Shown here: positions 6,649 to 13,364 of the stretch, one piece after another
Position numbering within the stretch: the stretch's first letter is position 1
Layout of the letters: the number at the start of each line of letters is the position of its first letter
DNA from: JACCXG01 sp963785755
GTDB taxonomy: Bacteria > Acidobacteriota > Vicinamibacteria > Vicinamibacterales > 2-12-FULL-66-21
Reading direction: 5' to 3'
Assembly: GCA_963785755.1 (NCBI GenBank)
Contig: CAWAXG010000026.1
Coordinates: forward strand, 1-15,603
Length of the DNA: 15,603 nt
Translations under genes and position numbers: made by a program
Notes under the pieces: generated by a model
What the model saw: only the letters and a program-made list of their open reading frames with translations
Told to the model about the DNA's origin: nothing
Databases searched by the model: none

Positions 6649-7846
6649 ATGGAATGGATCGGCAAGAGCGTCATCTGGCTGGTCATGGCGTGCGCCGTGG
6701 TCGGGGCCATTGCGGCGGTACGCGATGAAGAGAGCGAGCTCGGCAAGGAGTTTCTGTCCGGTCTGCATGCGATCGGCGTCATCTTCATTCCCGTCGCCGG
6801 CGTCATGGCGGCGATTCCCATCCTGTCCGAAGTCGTCGTGTTCTTGCTCGGCGGGCCGTTTGCCGTCATCGAATCGGATCCGAGCATTGCCGCGACTTCT
6901 GTCATTGCCGTCGACATGGGCGGCTATCAGCTGGCCGCCAAGCTGGCAGCCAGCAAAGAAGACTGGATCGCTGCGATGTTCGTCGGCTACCTGTCGGGAG
7001 CCACCATCGTGTTTTCGATTCCGGTCGGGTTGGCTATGCTCGACAAGAAGGATCACCCTTATTTTGCCCTCGGCATCATGTCGGGGATTCTCGGCATCCC
7101 CTTCGGCGTGCTGACGTCGATTGCGGTCAGCGCTGCCATCGGTCTACCAGTGCGCCCCGATGTCGCGACCACCGGCGCGTCGACCTATTACCTGCAATGG
7201 CAGCTTGCCGACGTGCTCGCCAACCTCTTACCGGTTGCGTTGTTCGTGGGCGCGGTCGCGCTCGGCCTGCGGTTTCTACCCGCTCTCATGATCCGCGTCT
7301 TCATGCTGTTCGGGCGCGGCGTCGGCGCGTTCACCAAAATCGTTCTCACGTTGTGCGTGGTCGAGTCACTTCACCAAAGCATTTTCGTCGCTGTTCGGTT
7401 CCTGGCCCCTCGATCCGATCATTGCCGACCAGGCCGATCCGTTTCGCGCGCTCGAGGTGGCCGGCTACATTGGCATCATGCTGTGCGGCGCGTTCCCCAT
7501 GATTTTTCTCATCCGCCGCCATCTTGCACGGCCGATCGGCAGTCTGGGCAAAAGGGTGGGCCTGTCACCGGTCGGCGCCAGCGGCCTTCTGGCCACGGTC
7601 AGCAACATTCTCGCCTTGTTTCGCATTCTTCGCGACATGCCGCCCGAAGACAAAGTGGTCAACATCGCGTTCGCCGTTTCGGCCGCCTTCTTGTTCGGCG
7701 ACCACCTGGCGTTCACCGCCACCTTCCAACCGAATCTGATCGTCGCCGTCATGACCGGGAAAATCGTCGCCGGGGTGGTCGGCTTTGCCATCGCGCGCTG
7801 GATCGCGGTCCCGCGTGCGCGCGCGCTCGCCGCGGCTGCCCTATGA
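6649..7846 (+). CDS. eutH: EutH ethanolamine permease, interrupted by a single-base frame change
   Basis: EutH is the inner-membrane permease that brings in ethanolamine. The sequence MEWIGKSVIWLV is followed by several helices and the EutH-typical IAVDMGGYQLAAKLA, GATIVFSIPVGLAMLD and GIMSGILGIPFGVL. This frame is good up to about 7360 (CVVE). The protein then continues one base further on: HFTKAFSSLFGSWPLDPIIA, ALEVAGYIGIMLCGAFPMIF, VSNILALFRILRDMPPEDKV and NIAFAVSAAFLFGDHLAFTA, ending at the TGA at 7844-7846. Total length with the correction is about 398 aa, against 408 in E. coli. The stop overlaps the eutA start (ATGA). If the extra base near 7361-7366 is real the gene is broken; if it is an assembly indel the gene is intact. 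The start at 6649 lacks a clear Shine-Dalgarno sequence. Confidence 0.88.
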
Positions 7847-9189
7847 GCTCGGTCAGGACATTCCTCGCCGGCTTCGACTTCGGCACCACGACCTCGGCTT
7901 GCGTGCTGGCCTCGGCGCAGGTCCTGCGCAACGCGGTCAACGGGCGCATGGAATTCTCGGACTACCGGGTCGAGTACGCGCCGGACGCGGTGTTCACGCC
8001 GCTCGCCGCCGCCGGGGCCATCGATCTCGGAGTGCTCGAAAGCATTCTCGCCGCCTGGCTCGGCGAATTTCGCGGCCGCGCAGGGCACGACCTGTTTGGC
8101 GGTGCGATCGTCACCGGTTTGACCGCGAGGCGGGAAAATGCGGGGCAGATTTCCGCCCTTCTCCGCAAACACGTCGGCAATGTCATTGTCGCCACCGTCG
8201 AAGATCCCCGGCTCGAGTCCCGCCTGAGCTTTGCCGGCAGCGCCTACGCGTTGTCTGTCGAGCACCCGGACCGCGTATTTGTGAACTTCGACATCGGCGG
8301 CGGTACGACCAATATCGCCTACGGCCGGTGCGGGGAGGTGATCGATACCGCGAGCTTGTACGTCGGCGCTCGCCACGCAGAATTCCGTCCCGGCACGTTT
8401 GCACTCGTGCGCGCTTCGGAATGGGGCCAAAAGCTGGGCGCCGACCCCGACCGCATCGTGGCATCGGCGATCCGAGGGCTCGAAGATCTGGTGCTGAACG
8501 GCACCCTGCCGGCCGAGTTCACACAGTCGCCGTTCCTGTTACCCTTTGCGCCCGCGGATTTCGTGTTGACGTTTTCCGGCGGCGTCGGCGAGCTCGTCTA
8601 CGACCTGGCCGACAACCCGCGCCCCCTGCCGCGCACGCTGTTCGGCGACCTCGGCGGCGAGCTGGCGCAGGCCATCCTCGCTTCGCCGATCTTGCGGCGA
8701 AACGTGCGCGAGTTCTTGCCCGTCAACCGGGGGCGCGCCACGGTGGTCGGGCTCGCCATTCACAACCAGGAGCTATCGGGCGCGTCGGTTTTTGTCGGCA
8801 GCGAGGTGCGTCTGCCGCTCGGGCAGCTGGCGGTCGTCGGCCGACTGGACGAGAATTCGAGCGCGGAAGAGATTTCACGCGTGCTGGCGAACGCGCGTTC
8901 GCTGACCCAGGGCGCCGCCGTCTGGCTCGACGTACAAGACGAGTCGCTGCAAGACCTGCGTGCGTTTTGTGCGCGCATTGCGCGGGCCCTCGGTGAACTG
9001 CGAGCACCTATGGTTTTTTTGATCAAACCCAACATTGGCAAGACGCTGGGCAACCTTTTGACGCGCTGGGGAAAAGACAGCCATCGCATCCTGGTCCTCG
9101 ATGAAGTGGACCGGCGCGACAGTCACTTTCTCCACGTCGGCGCGCCGTCAAAAGGGGTGATTCCCATCGCGTTTTATGGGATGGGATAA
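7843..9189 (+). CDS. eutA: EutA, reactivating factor of ethanolamine ammonia-lyase
   Basis: EutA is an ASKHA-fold ATPase that exchanges damaged cobalamin on ethanolamine ammonia-lyase for fresh adenosylcobalamin. The 448-aa product (467 in E. coli) carries the nucleotide-binding motifs: phosphate-1 GFDFGTTTS (10-18), phosphate-2 FDIGGGTTNIAYG (149-161) and the adenosine motif FSGGVGELVYD (244-254). The C-terminal part (VWLDVQDESLQDLRAF, LIKPNIGKTLGNLL, VLDEVDRRDSHFLHVG) fits EutA. The ATG at 7843 overlaps the eutH stop in an ATGA, so the two are translationally coupled. eutB begins five bases after its stop. The frame is intact throughout. Its presence next to eutBC strongly supports the assignment against other actin-like ATPases. 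Confidence 0.95.
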   Translation: MSSVRTFLAGFDFGTTTSACVLASAQVLRNAVNGRMEFSDYRVEYAPDAVFTPLAAAGAIDLGVLESILAAWLGEFRGRAGHDLFGGAIVTGLTARRENAGQISALLRKHVGNVIVATVEDPRLESRLSFAGSAYALSVEHPDRVFVNFDIGGGTTNIAYGRCGEVIDTASLYVGARHAEFRPGTFALVRASEWGQKLGADPDRIVASAIRGLEDLVLNGTLPAEFTQSPFLLPFAPADFVLTFSGGVGELVYDLADNPRPLPRTLFGDLGGELAQAILASPILRRNVREFLPVNRGRATVVGLAIHNQELSGASVFVGSEVRLPLGQLAVVGRLDENSSAEEISRVLANARSLTQGAAVWLDVQDESLQDLRAFCARIARALGELRAPMVFLIKPNIGKTLGNLLTRWGKDSHRILVLDEVDRRDSHFLHVGAPSKGVIPIAFYGMG

Positions 9190-9194
9190 GCACT

Positions 9195-10703
9195 TTGCGC
9201 GCCCTCAAAGACATTTCACTACCGAGCGGACGGGACGAGGCGGTCTATGCCGAGACGTTTCTCGGTCAGCGTGTTTCGTTCGCCGGGCTGAAAAAACTGC
9301 TCGCCGCGGCCGATTATGCCAAGGCCGGCGATCGCAACGCCGGCTTGTCGGCGCGCAGCGAATTCGAACGCGAAGCAGCGCGCATGCTGCTGTCCCAGCT
9401 GACGCTGCAGCATCTCTATGATCGACCGCTGCTCGACGGGCGCGGCGAAATAGATGCCGTGATGCGCGTGAATTACGACATCGATGCGGCGGCGTTCGCG
9501 CGCATTGCGGACTGGACGGTCGGGACGCTGAAGGATTTCTTGCTGGCTGCGCCTGTAGAAGAGGTGTCCGGCATTGGCGCCGCGCTGACCGGCGTCATGG
9601 CGGCCGCGGTGGCCAAGCTCATGGATGCCCACGAGCTCATTTTTGCGGCCCGAAAATTTCACAAGGTGACGCGCGCGCGTTCGACGCTGGGGTTGCCAGG
9701 GACGCTGTCGTCACGTTTGCAGCCCAACCACCCGACCGACGATCTGCGCTCGTTGACGTTGCTCATTTATAGCGGGTTCTCCCTGGCCGGCGGCGATGCG
9801 CTCATCGGCGTCAATCCGGCCGTCGACAGCAAGGACAACGTTGCCAACATGCTGGTGCACATGGACACCGTGCGGCGCCAAACCGGTGCGCCGACACAAA
9901 TCTGCGTGCTCGCGCACGTCAAAACCCAGCTCGCCTGTCTGCAAGCCGGCGCGCCGGTCGAAGTCATGTTTCAGAGTCTGGCCGGCACCGAGAGCACCAA
10001 CCTCACCGAGTTCGACATTTCGGTCGATCTCCTGGATCGCGCCTATCGAACCATGAAGGAGACCGGCCCCCTGGCCGGCACAGCGCAGCAATTCATGTAT
10101 TTCGAGACCGGGCAGGGCAGCGAGTTCACCTACGGCAAGCACGAAGGCACCGACATGACCACGCTCGAGGCGCTGACCTACGGTCTGGCGCGTCGCTATG
10201 ACCCGTTCATGGTCAACAACGTGACCGGCTTCATCGGACCGGAGACGCACGAAAACGACTTCGAGATGCTGTATGCCAACCTGCAGGATCATTTCATGGG
10301 CAAGCTGCTCGGCTTGCCCATGGGCATGGCACCCTGCTACACGCTGCACGCCGACATCGGCCTGGAAGGGCAGCAAGTAGCGACCGAGCTTCTCACCACG
10401 GCCGGCGCCAACTACTACATGGACGTGTATCTCAATACCGATCGGATGCTGGCCTACTTCGACACCAGCGCGCACGACAGCCAGACGTTGCGCGAGCTGC
10501 ACGGCCGCACGCCGGCGCCGGAGTTCACGGACTGGGCGCTCGAGCGCGGTATTCTTGCGCGCGACTCCAGCGGTCGCGTTGCGCGCGGCAAGCGCTGGGG
10601 CGATCCAGAACAATTTGCCGCCAGCAAAGCCAGCTTTGCCGAGCTCAAACGGGCGACGCCGGCGCTGTACCGGCTTCGAAAACGCCGGCCCGCGGCCGTC
10701 TGA
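9195..10703 (+). CDS. eutB: EutB, ethanolamine ammonia-lyase large (catalytic) subunit
   Basis: The catalytic TIM-barrel subunit of the adenosylcobalamin enzyme that converts ethanolamine to acetaldehyde and ammonia. The visible match is strong: LGLPGTLSSRLQPNHPTDDL, DALIGVNPAVDS, QFMYFETGQGSEFTYGKHEG, GLARRYDPFMVNNVTGFIGP, DHFMGKLLGLPMG and CYTLHADIGLEG. Residues equivalent to the known active-site set are kept: Arg174/Gln176 (SSRLQPN), Asn207 (GVNP), Glu304 (FETGQG) and Asp387 (HAD). The start is a TTG at 9195 with GGGATAA upstream; no ATG fits better. EutB homology ends near residue 474 (GDPEQF). The last 28 codons are not EutB-like: residues 475-494 (FAELKRATPALYRL) resemble the beginning of the EutC core. 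This suggests a frame change near 10677 and a fused or closely coupled EutB-EutC. Confidence 0.95.
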   Translation: MRALKDISLPSGRDEAVYAETFLGQRVSFAGLKKLLAAADYAKAGDRNAGLSARSEFEREAARMLLSQLTLQHLYDRPLLDGRGEIDAVMRVNYDIDAAAFARIADWTVGTLKDFLLAAPVEEVSGIGAALTGVMAAAVAKLMDAHELIFAARKFHKVTRARSTLGLPGTLSSRLQPNHPTDDLRSLTLLIYSGFSLAGGDALIGVNPAVDSKDNVANMLVHMDTVRRQTGAPTQICVLAHVKTQLACLQAGAPVEVMFQSLAGTESTNLTEFDISVDLLDRAYRTMKETGPLAGTAQQFMYFETGQGSEFTYGKHEGTDMTTLEALTYGLARRYDPFMVNNVTGFIGPETHENDFEMLYANLQDHFMGKLLGLPMGMAPCYTLHADIGLEGQQVATELLTTAGANYYMDVYLNTDRMLAYFDTSAHDSQTLRELHGRTPAPEFTDWALERGILARDSSGRVARGKRWGDPEQFAASKASFAELKRATPALYRLRKRRPAAV

Positions 10704-11385
10704 CCGGGTCACCCGTACGTTGCGCCTCCATCAGGCGTTTGCGCGCGAAGCCACCCGTGCGGTGTTGAACGTGGAATGGATTCAGGGCCTGGCGGAGTTT
10801 CGATGCGTCAGGACGCGCGCCGGCGAGCTGCGCGAACACCTCAGTCACCCTGCCCTCGGCGCGACGATCGATGCCGAATCGTTGCGCGAGATTCGCGCTG
10901 AAGACACCGACATCCAGATCGTCGTCACCGATGGCCTCAGCGCCGAGGCCATACACGCCAACCTGGGTGACCTGCTGCCGGTCCTGCGCGAAGGCATCGC
11001 CACCCATGGCTACCGCGAGGGCATGCCGATCGTGTGTCGCTACGGACGCGTGAAACTGGCGGAGCCGCTGGCAGAAGCGCTGCGCACCCGGCTCTTGCTC
11101 CTGCTGGTCGGCGAACGTCCAGGCGGTGATGCGGCTTCGGCGCGCAGTCTATCCTGCTACTTCGTGTATCAGCTGCTCGGCAAAGACGAACGACGTGCCG
11201 CGGCCGCGTTTTCTGGCAACCCGGGCATCCGTTTCGAGTACACAGTCCTGTCCAACATCTACAGTGGGGGTGGATTGCCGCCGCTCGAGGCTGGCAGTGT
11301 CATCCTCGAAAAGGCGGCGCAGATTCTGTCCCACGGTGCCGCGGGCAATCGACTGACGGCGCTGCTGAAAGAAGACGCCGGCTAG
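10678..11385 (+). CDS. eutC: EutC, ethanolamine ammonia-lyase small subunit (5' end unresolved)
   Basis: EutC completes the adenosylcobalamin-binding enzyme with EutB. Clear EutC blocks are NAGPRPSDRVTRTLRLHQAF, DIQIVVTDGLSAEAIHANLG, PIVCRYGRVKLAEPLAEALR, LLLLVGERPGG followed by SLSCYFVYQL, and NIYSGGGLPPLEAGSVILEK. No convincing start codon exists: this frame is open upstream to a TTG at 10555, inside eutB, but that extension is not EutC-like. The missing first part of the core (ELKRATPALYRL) is found at the end of the eutB frame, and skipping one base at 10677 joins them as YRLENAGPRPSD. I therefore give the point where EutC homology enters this frame. If the frame is taken literally, TTG at 10720 is the nearest start and would lose conserved residues. 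The protein body is intact to the TAG at 11383-11385. Confidence 0.88.
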   Translation, partial: ENAGPRPSDRVTRTLRLHQAFAREATRAVLNVEWIQGLAEFRCVRTRAGELREHLSHPALGATIDAESLREIRAEDTDIQIVVTDGLSAEAIHANLGDLLPVLREGIATHGYREGMPIVCRYGRVKLAEPLAEALRTRLLLLLVGERPGGDAASARSLSCYFVYQLLGKDERRAAAAFSGNPGIRFEYTVLSNIYSGGGLPPLEAGSVILEKAAQILSHGAAGNRLTALLKEDAG

Positions 11386-11388
11386 TCG

Positions 11389-11658
11389 AATCTTCTCGCC
11401 CTCGTAGTAGTCGACCGCGGCGCCGGTCGTAAACAGGTGGCGGATCCACGGCGCGTCGGCGATGGTCGAGCCGGGCGGCATGGCGCGGGTTCCGATTTTG
11501 CCCGAATCGGGACAGCCGACGATTTCGACTGGCAGGAGGGTCGAGACGCAGAGATAACGCAACGGTCTAATGTTTCCTTCTTCTATGAGGCTACCCGGCG
11601 TCAAGCCCCCTCTGATCTCCCAGCTTCGGACAGGCTCCCGCCGGAGCGGGCTCCTCAT
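11389..11658 (-). pseudogene. Unrecognised minus-strand gene fragment
   Basis: The minus strand carries an open stretch whose middle looks protein-like: LLPVEIVGCPDSGKIGTRAM, then PPGSTIADAPWIRHLFTTGA and AVDYYEGEKIRL. It loses this character exactly at the end of eutC (about 11388), where the frame runs on antisense to eutC. I do not recognise the family. The likeliest reading is a gene cut off at the edge of the eut block. No Shine-Dalgarno sequence is obvious for the ATG at 11658. It could also be a chance open frame. Confidence 0.3.
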
Positions 11659-11832
11659 GTGCCAAAGGATACGTCCGCAAGAACGGGTCGTGGTCCGTCT
11701 TCCTGGACTTCAACCCGGCTGTAGTGTCTGGGCGTGATGATGGTCAGGTTGGGCCGGTCGGAGAAGGCGATCGTGCGGGGTTGAGTCCGAAATCGCCACC
11801 CTTGAAGAGCACGAGCTGCGTTCCATGACTCG
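11658..11832 (-). pseudogene. Unrecognised fragment with a frame change
   Basis: Two adjoining minus-strand frames each look coding: HGTQLVLFKGGDFGLNP, then, after a shift near 11783, RTIAFSDRPNLTIITPRHYS and RVEVQEDGPRPVLADVSFGT before a stop. Joined, they give one continuous protein-like piece of about 55 residues without a start. The family is not recognised. It overlaps the beginning of the plus-strand signal-peptide fragment, and both cannot be intact genes. Confidence 0.25.
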
Positions 11833-11935
11833 CCGGATGCGACACATCGCCGCCACGGTGATCGCAGCGCTCGCCATGATGACCGCACAAGTGCTGCGGG
11901 CGCAAACGCCGATGAAACCCACGCCCGACTATCGA
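11825..11935 (+). pseudogene. Signal peptide of a secreted protein, mature part lost
   Basis: The ATG at 11825 opens a textbook Sec signal peptide: MTRRMRHIAATVIAALAMMT followed by AQVLRAQ and then TPMKPTPDYR. The basic start, the hydrophobic core and a signal-peptidase-like LRAQ site are all present. After about 37 codons the frame runs antisense into the end of the DUF4239 gene (11929), and its sequence turns into serine/arginine-rich shadow until 12097. The likeliest explanation is a gene truncated by a rearrangement at about 11930. A chance hydrophobic frame is possible. Confidence 0.35.
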
Positions 11936-12717
11936 ACCTCGCCGGCTTCCGGCATCACCTGCAGCAGGACCGCGGGACTTACCGCGAGCTCGCCGGTGAA
12001 CGGTCGGCTGTGCGCCGCGATCAGGACGATCGCCATGCCGACGCTCGTGGCGAAGATGGTCAGGATGATGCGGCACGTGACGGGGTTGTCGCTGTGAATC
12101 AGCGCGACCGTCAGCAACGTGAGTGCCGCCTGCACGAGCAGCACCATCCATTTCACCCAGTTGACCGAGGATGCGCTCAAGATGATGCGCTGCCGGCGCG
12201 CGTCGAGGGCCGACTGGAGGGCATCGATCACCCCTCGCTGCGCGGCCGCCTGTCCGTTGTCGCTCGGCGCGATCGCCAGCGCCAGCCGCAAGGCCTCAGC
12301 CAGCGGCGCAGGGGCGAGGCTCAGGGTCGCGCTGTGCCTTCCCATCGCCGGCCATTCCTCAGTGACGGTGTGCTGGATGTGAGTCCTGATCAACTCTCTG
12401 AGACGCGCGTCGGTCTCGCCAGGGAGCCCGGCTCCGAGCAGGACCACTGCGCGCAGCGCACTGGCTTCCCGGTTGACCGCCGTGTGCGCGCGGTCGCCAT
12501 CGTTCCACGCCTGCGCGGCCAGGAATCCGACGAGCAACGCAAAGACGATCGCGAGCGGTGGCAGCATCCCCGGCGACACCGCCTTGAAGGCGCGGGCGCG
12601 CTCGCCGAGCGAGAGTTTCGTGACGACGATGTACAGCACGGCGGTCGCGAGGTAGATCGCCGAGAGGATGGTGATGGCCATCCAGACGACCGGGAGCGCG
12701 AGAAGCCAGTCACTCAT
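11929..12717 (-). CDS. DUF4239 (bestrophin-like) membrane protein
   Basis: 262-aa protein with four predicted membrane helices in the DUF4239 (PF14023) arrangement: residues 5-31 and 51-70 near the N-terminus, and 187-208 and 214-236 near the C-terminus. A soluble central part lies between them, with the typical EASALRAVVLLGAGLPGETD segment. The C-terminal pair is preceded by SSVNWVKWMVLL, and ends IAAHSRPFTGELAVSP, a hallmark of the family. Related proteins are distantly similar to bestrophin channels; function is unknown. The ATG at 12717 has a GAGG Shine-Dalgarno sequence eight bases upstream. The gene stands alone: 153 bases separate it from the response regulator gene. Confidence 0.9.
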   Translation of the reverse strand: MSDWLLALPVVWMAITILSAIYLATAVLYIVVTKLSLGERARAFKAVSPGMLPPLAIVFALLVGFLAAQAWNDGDRAHTAVNREASALRAVVLLGAGLPGETDARLRELIRTHIQHTVTEEWPAMGRHSATLSLAPAPLAEALRLALAIAPSDNGQAAAQRGVIDALQSALDARRQRIILSASSVNWVKWMVLLVQAALTLLTVALIHSDNPVTCRIILTIFATSVGMAIVLIAAHSRPFTGELAVSPAVLLQVMPEAGEVR

Positions 12718-12870
12718 ACTGCGTGCCTCAGACGGAGGTAGACCTGTCCGCCGATGTCCGAGTGGTCATGGCACCTGCGAACGCCCTGTGCGCAAGAGCC
12801 ACTCGACACCTCTCAACGCCGGTGGATACCTCCTCCGCCTAAACCAGCCGTCATCCGCAGGGCGGCGCGA

Positions 12871-13218
12871 TCACTCCGGTGCTGACAGCCGGCGCCGCAC
12901 CGCCAGCAGGTCGTCTTTGAGAAAGTAGCCGCACGCGCCCGCCTGTCGCGCGGCGGCCCTCCAACGCTCATCGTCGTACTCGGTGACGATGAGGATCCGC
13001 GCCTTCGGCCAGGCGGCCCGAATCCGCCGGGTCGCCTCGATCCCGCCCAGCCGTTCCATGTGCAAATCCATCAGCGTCCAGTCGGGCTGCTCCACCGCAT
13101 ACGCCGCCACCGCCTGTTCACCGTCGGTGCACTCGACAATCGCGTCCGCCAGGTCTGACAAGATCTGTGTCAACAACCGACACATGTGCGGGTGGTCTTC
13201 GACAATCATCAGCTTCAT
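12871..13218 (-). CDS. Receiver-only response regulator
   Basis: 115-aa single REC domain of CheY/LuxR-receiver type with no output domain. Acidic pocket Glu7/Asp8 (MIVEDHP), phosphoacceptor Asp51 (WTLMDLHM), Thr79 (ILIVTEYDD) and Lys101 (GYFLKDDL) are all present, so it should accept a phosphoryl group. Like CheY-like proteins it would act through protein contacts, or it is the receiver of a lost longer regulator: the frame ends at LSAPE soon after the last helix, where NarL-type proteins would continue into a DNA-binding domain. No histidine kinase is visible in the window. It follows the SBP gene and a gene remnant on the same strand and could be co-transcribed with them. Confidence 0.9.
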   Translation of the reverse strand: MKLMIVEDHPHMCRLLTQILSDLADAIVECTDGEQAVAAYAVEQPDWTLMDLHMERLGGIEATRRIRAAWPKARILIVTEYDDERWRAAARQAGACGYFLKDDLLAVRRRLSAPE

Positions 13219-13229
13219 CGGTCACACTT

Positions 13230-13364
13230 TCAGGGAGCTGGCACCTGCTGCGGTCCGACCACAGCGGCCAGCGTCAGCGTGGTGCCGGCGACCTTCACGA
13301 TCGTGACATCCTTCTCCGGCATGTGTGCGAGCGGACCGAAGCTGATGTCGCATGGTCAGATGAG
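13230..13364 (-). pseudogene. Gene-tail remnant in frame after the SBP stop codon
   Basis: Directly after the TGA of the sugar-binding protein, in the same frame, lies a protein-like stretch: CDISFGPLAHMPEKDVTIVK, then VAGTTLTLAAVVGPQQVPAP, ending at the TGA at 13230-13232. It has no start codon of its own (the nearby ATG at 13363 is in another frame). The binding protein's normal family C-terminus (MLWMEEQFLI) lies before the TGA, so this is not its missing end. It is probably the 3' end of another gene whose 5' part is gone. I do not recognise the family. Confidence 0.35.

Noticed and set aside
5462..7114. Long plus-strand frame extending from the transposase remnant through the LiaF-like gene into eutH
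   Set aside because: Only the first 115 or so codons are transposase-like; the rest is in the wrong frame for the LiaF-like and EutH proteins.
6433..9189. A single 918-codon plus-strand protein covering eutH and eutA
   Set aside because: The middle part (about 7363-7842) is arginine-rich nonsense while the +1 frame there encodes the second half of EutH. The open frame is a by-product of the eutH frame change.
10671..10682. Programmed +1 frameshift between eutB and eutC (CTT followed by C, as in prfB)
   Set aside because: There is no in-frame stop after the CTT codon and no upstream Shine-Dalgarno-like element at the right spacing. A simple indel or mutation explains it better.
5943..11612. 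Short match (AAGCCCCTC / AAGCCCCCTC) near both edges of the eut block as insertion-site duplication
   Set aside because: Nine to ten bases with a length difference; the left copy lies inside the LiaF-like coding start and the right one 220 bases beyond eutC. Probably chance.
11637..11650. Small hairpin CCCGC-CGGA-GCGGG as terminator
   Set aside because: Only a five-base stem with no following T-run on either strand, and 250 bases from the end of eutC.
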